Of a stretch of 11,581 nucleotides of DNA, positions 11,455 to 11,581 are shown piece after piece. This stretch comes from Mayfieldus profundus. Lineage in GTDB: Bacteria; Actinomycetota; Thermoleophilia; Solirubrobacterales; 70-9. Within the stretch, counting starts at the first letter, position 1; each line of letters begins with the position of its first letter. Location of the stretch: contig JBBPIM010000050.1 in NCBI GenBank assembly GCA_038040325.1, forward strand, positions 1-11,581, in the 5' to 3' direction. A program made the translations under genes and the position numbers. The notes under the pieces are model-generated. The model had not been told where the DNA came from, did not search any database, and worked only from the letters and a program-made list of their open reading frames with translations.

Positions 11455-11581
11455 ATGTATCGCTGGTACGTCATAAACACCTACTCGGGCCACGAGAACA
11501 AGGTCAAGCACAACCTCGAGCACCGCGTGCAGACGATGGGCCAGGAGCGCCAGGTGCGCCAGGTCGTCGTCCCCACCGAGC
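11455..11581 (+). CDS. nusG: Transcription termination/antitermination protein NusG (N-terminal part)
   Basis: The first 42 residues are visible before the window ends: MYRWYVINTYSGHENKVKHN, then a helix and VVVPTE. This is the start of the NGN domain that binds the RNA polymerase clamp and links transcription to Rho or to ribosomes. The WYV.NTYSGHENKV signature is diagnostic. It begins 2 nt after the secE stop; the remaining domain and the KOW domain lie outside. No N-terminal extension is present, unlike many actinobacterial NusG proteins. Confidence 0.96.
   Translation, partial: MYRWYVINTYSGHENKVKHNLEHRVQTMGQERQVRQVVVPTE

Overview
The window is GC-rich (about 70% by eye) and reads as chromosome from a high-GC actinobacterium. 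The most likely home is the class Thermoleophilia (Solirubrobacterales or Gaiellales relatives). This rests on overall protein character: an archaeal-type FolE2/MptA GTP cyclohydrolase, a group 1 sigma factor of about 375 residues, a zinc-ribbon L33 and a SecE with a long charged N-terminus. The taxonomy is inference, since no marker gene could be searched.

Layout. Bases 1-75 hold the C-terminal tail of a plus-strand gene that abuts a minus-strand folE2 (76-1083). folE2 is divergent from the primary sigma factor gene rpoD (about 1264-2391), whose conserved region 1.1 lies upstream of the first ATG/GTG/TTG codon in frame. A strong hairpin directly follows rpoD. After it comes a promoter-like TAGAAT and a stretch of about 135 nt that folds into a multibranched RNA (2489-2623), a candidate unassigned non-coding RNA. 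Next, on the minus strand, one uninterrupted reading frame (3420-2638) joins a PD-(D/E)XK endonuclease, an intact tRNA-Tyr gene and an AbrB/SpoVT-type domain. This block is visibly more AT-rich than its surroundings.

A two-gene minus-strand unit follows: a polytopic membrane protein with a signal peptide and a C-terminal extracytoplasmic domain (6990-5086), then a Baeyer-Villiger-type flavin monooxygenase (5073-3493) 12 nt downstream. A MerR-family regulator (7096-7878) is transcribed divergently. The shared promoter region contains a 22-bp dyad placed in the -35/-10 spacer of the minus-strand promoter, as expected of a MerR operator. The simplest reading is that the regulator controls both itself and the membrane protein/monooxygenase unit.

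The rest is on the plus strand: tRNA-Thr(GGU), a GT4-like glycosyltransferase and an acyl-CoA dehydrogenase whose catalytic base appears to sit at the isovaleryl/long-chain position. After these comes a gene-free stretch of about 400 nt, then the housekeeping cluster rpmG-secE-nusG (nusG runs off the end). The gene-free stretch has a promoter-like element, several hairpins, a tandem sequence motif and a textbook intrinsic terminator (stem plus six T) only 24 nt before the rpmG start. A segment that could act as an antiterminator lies about 75 nt upstream of the terminator. I read this as an undescribed transcription-attenuation leader for the L33/SecE/NusG operon or, alternatively, as a small RNA of about 245 nt. 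It and the endonuclease-tRNA-AbrB frame are the two most interesting objects in the window.
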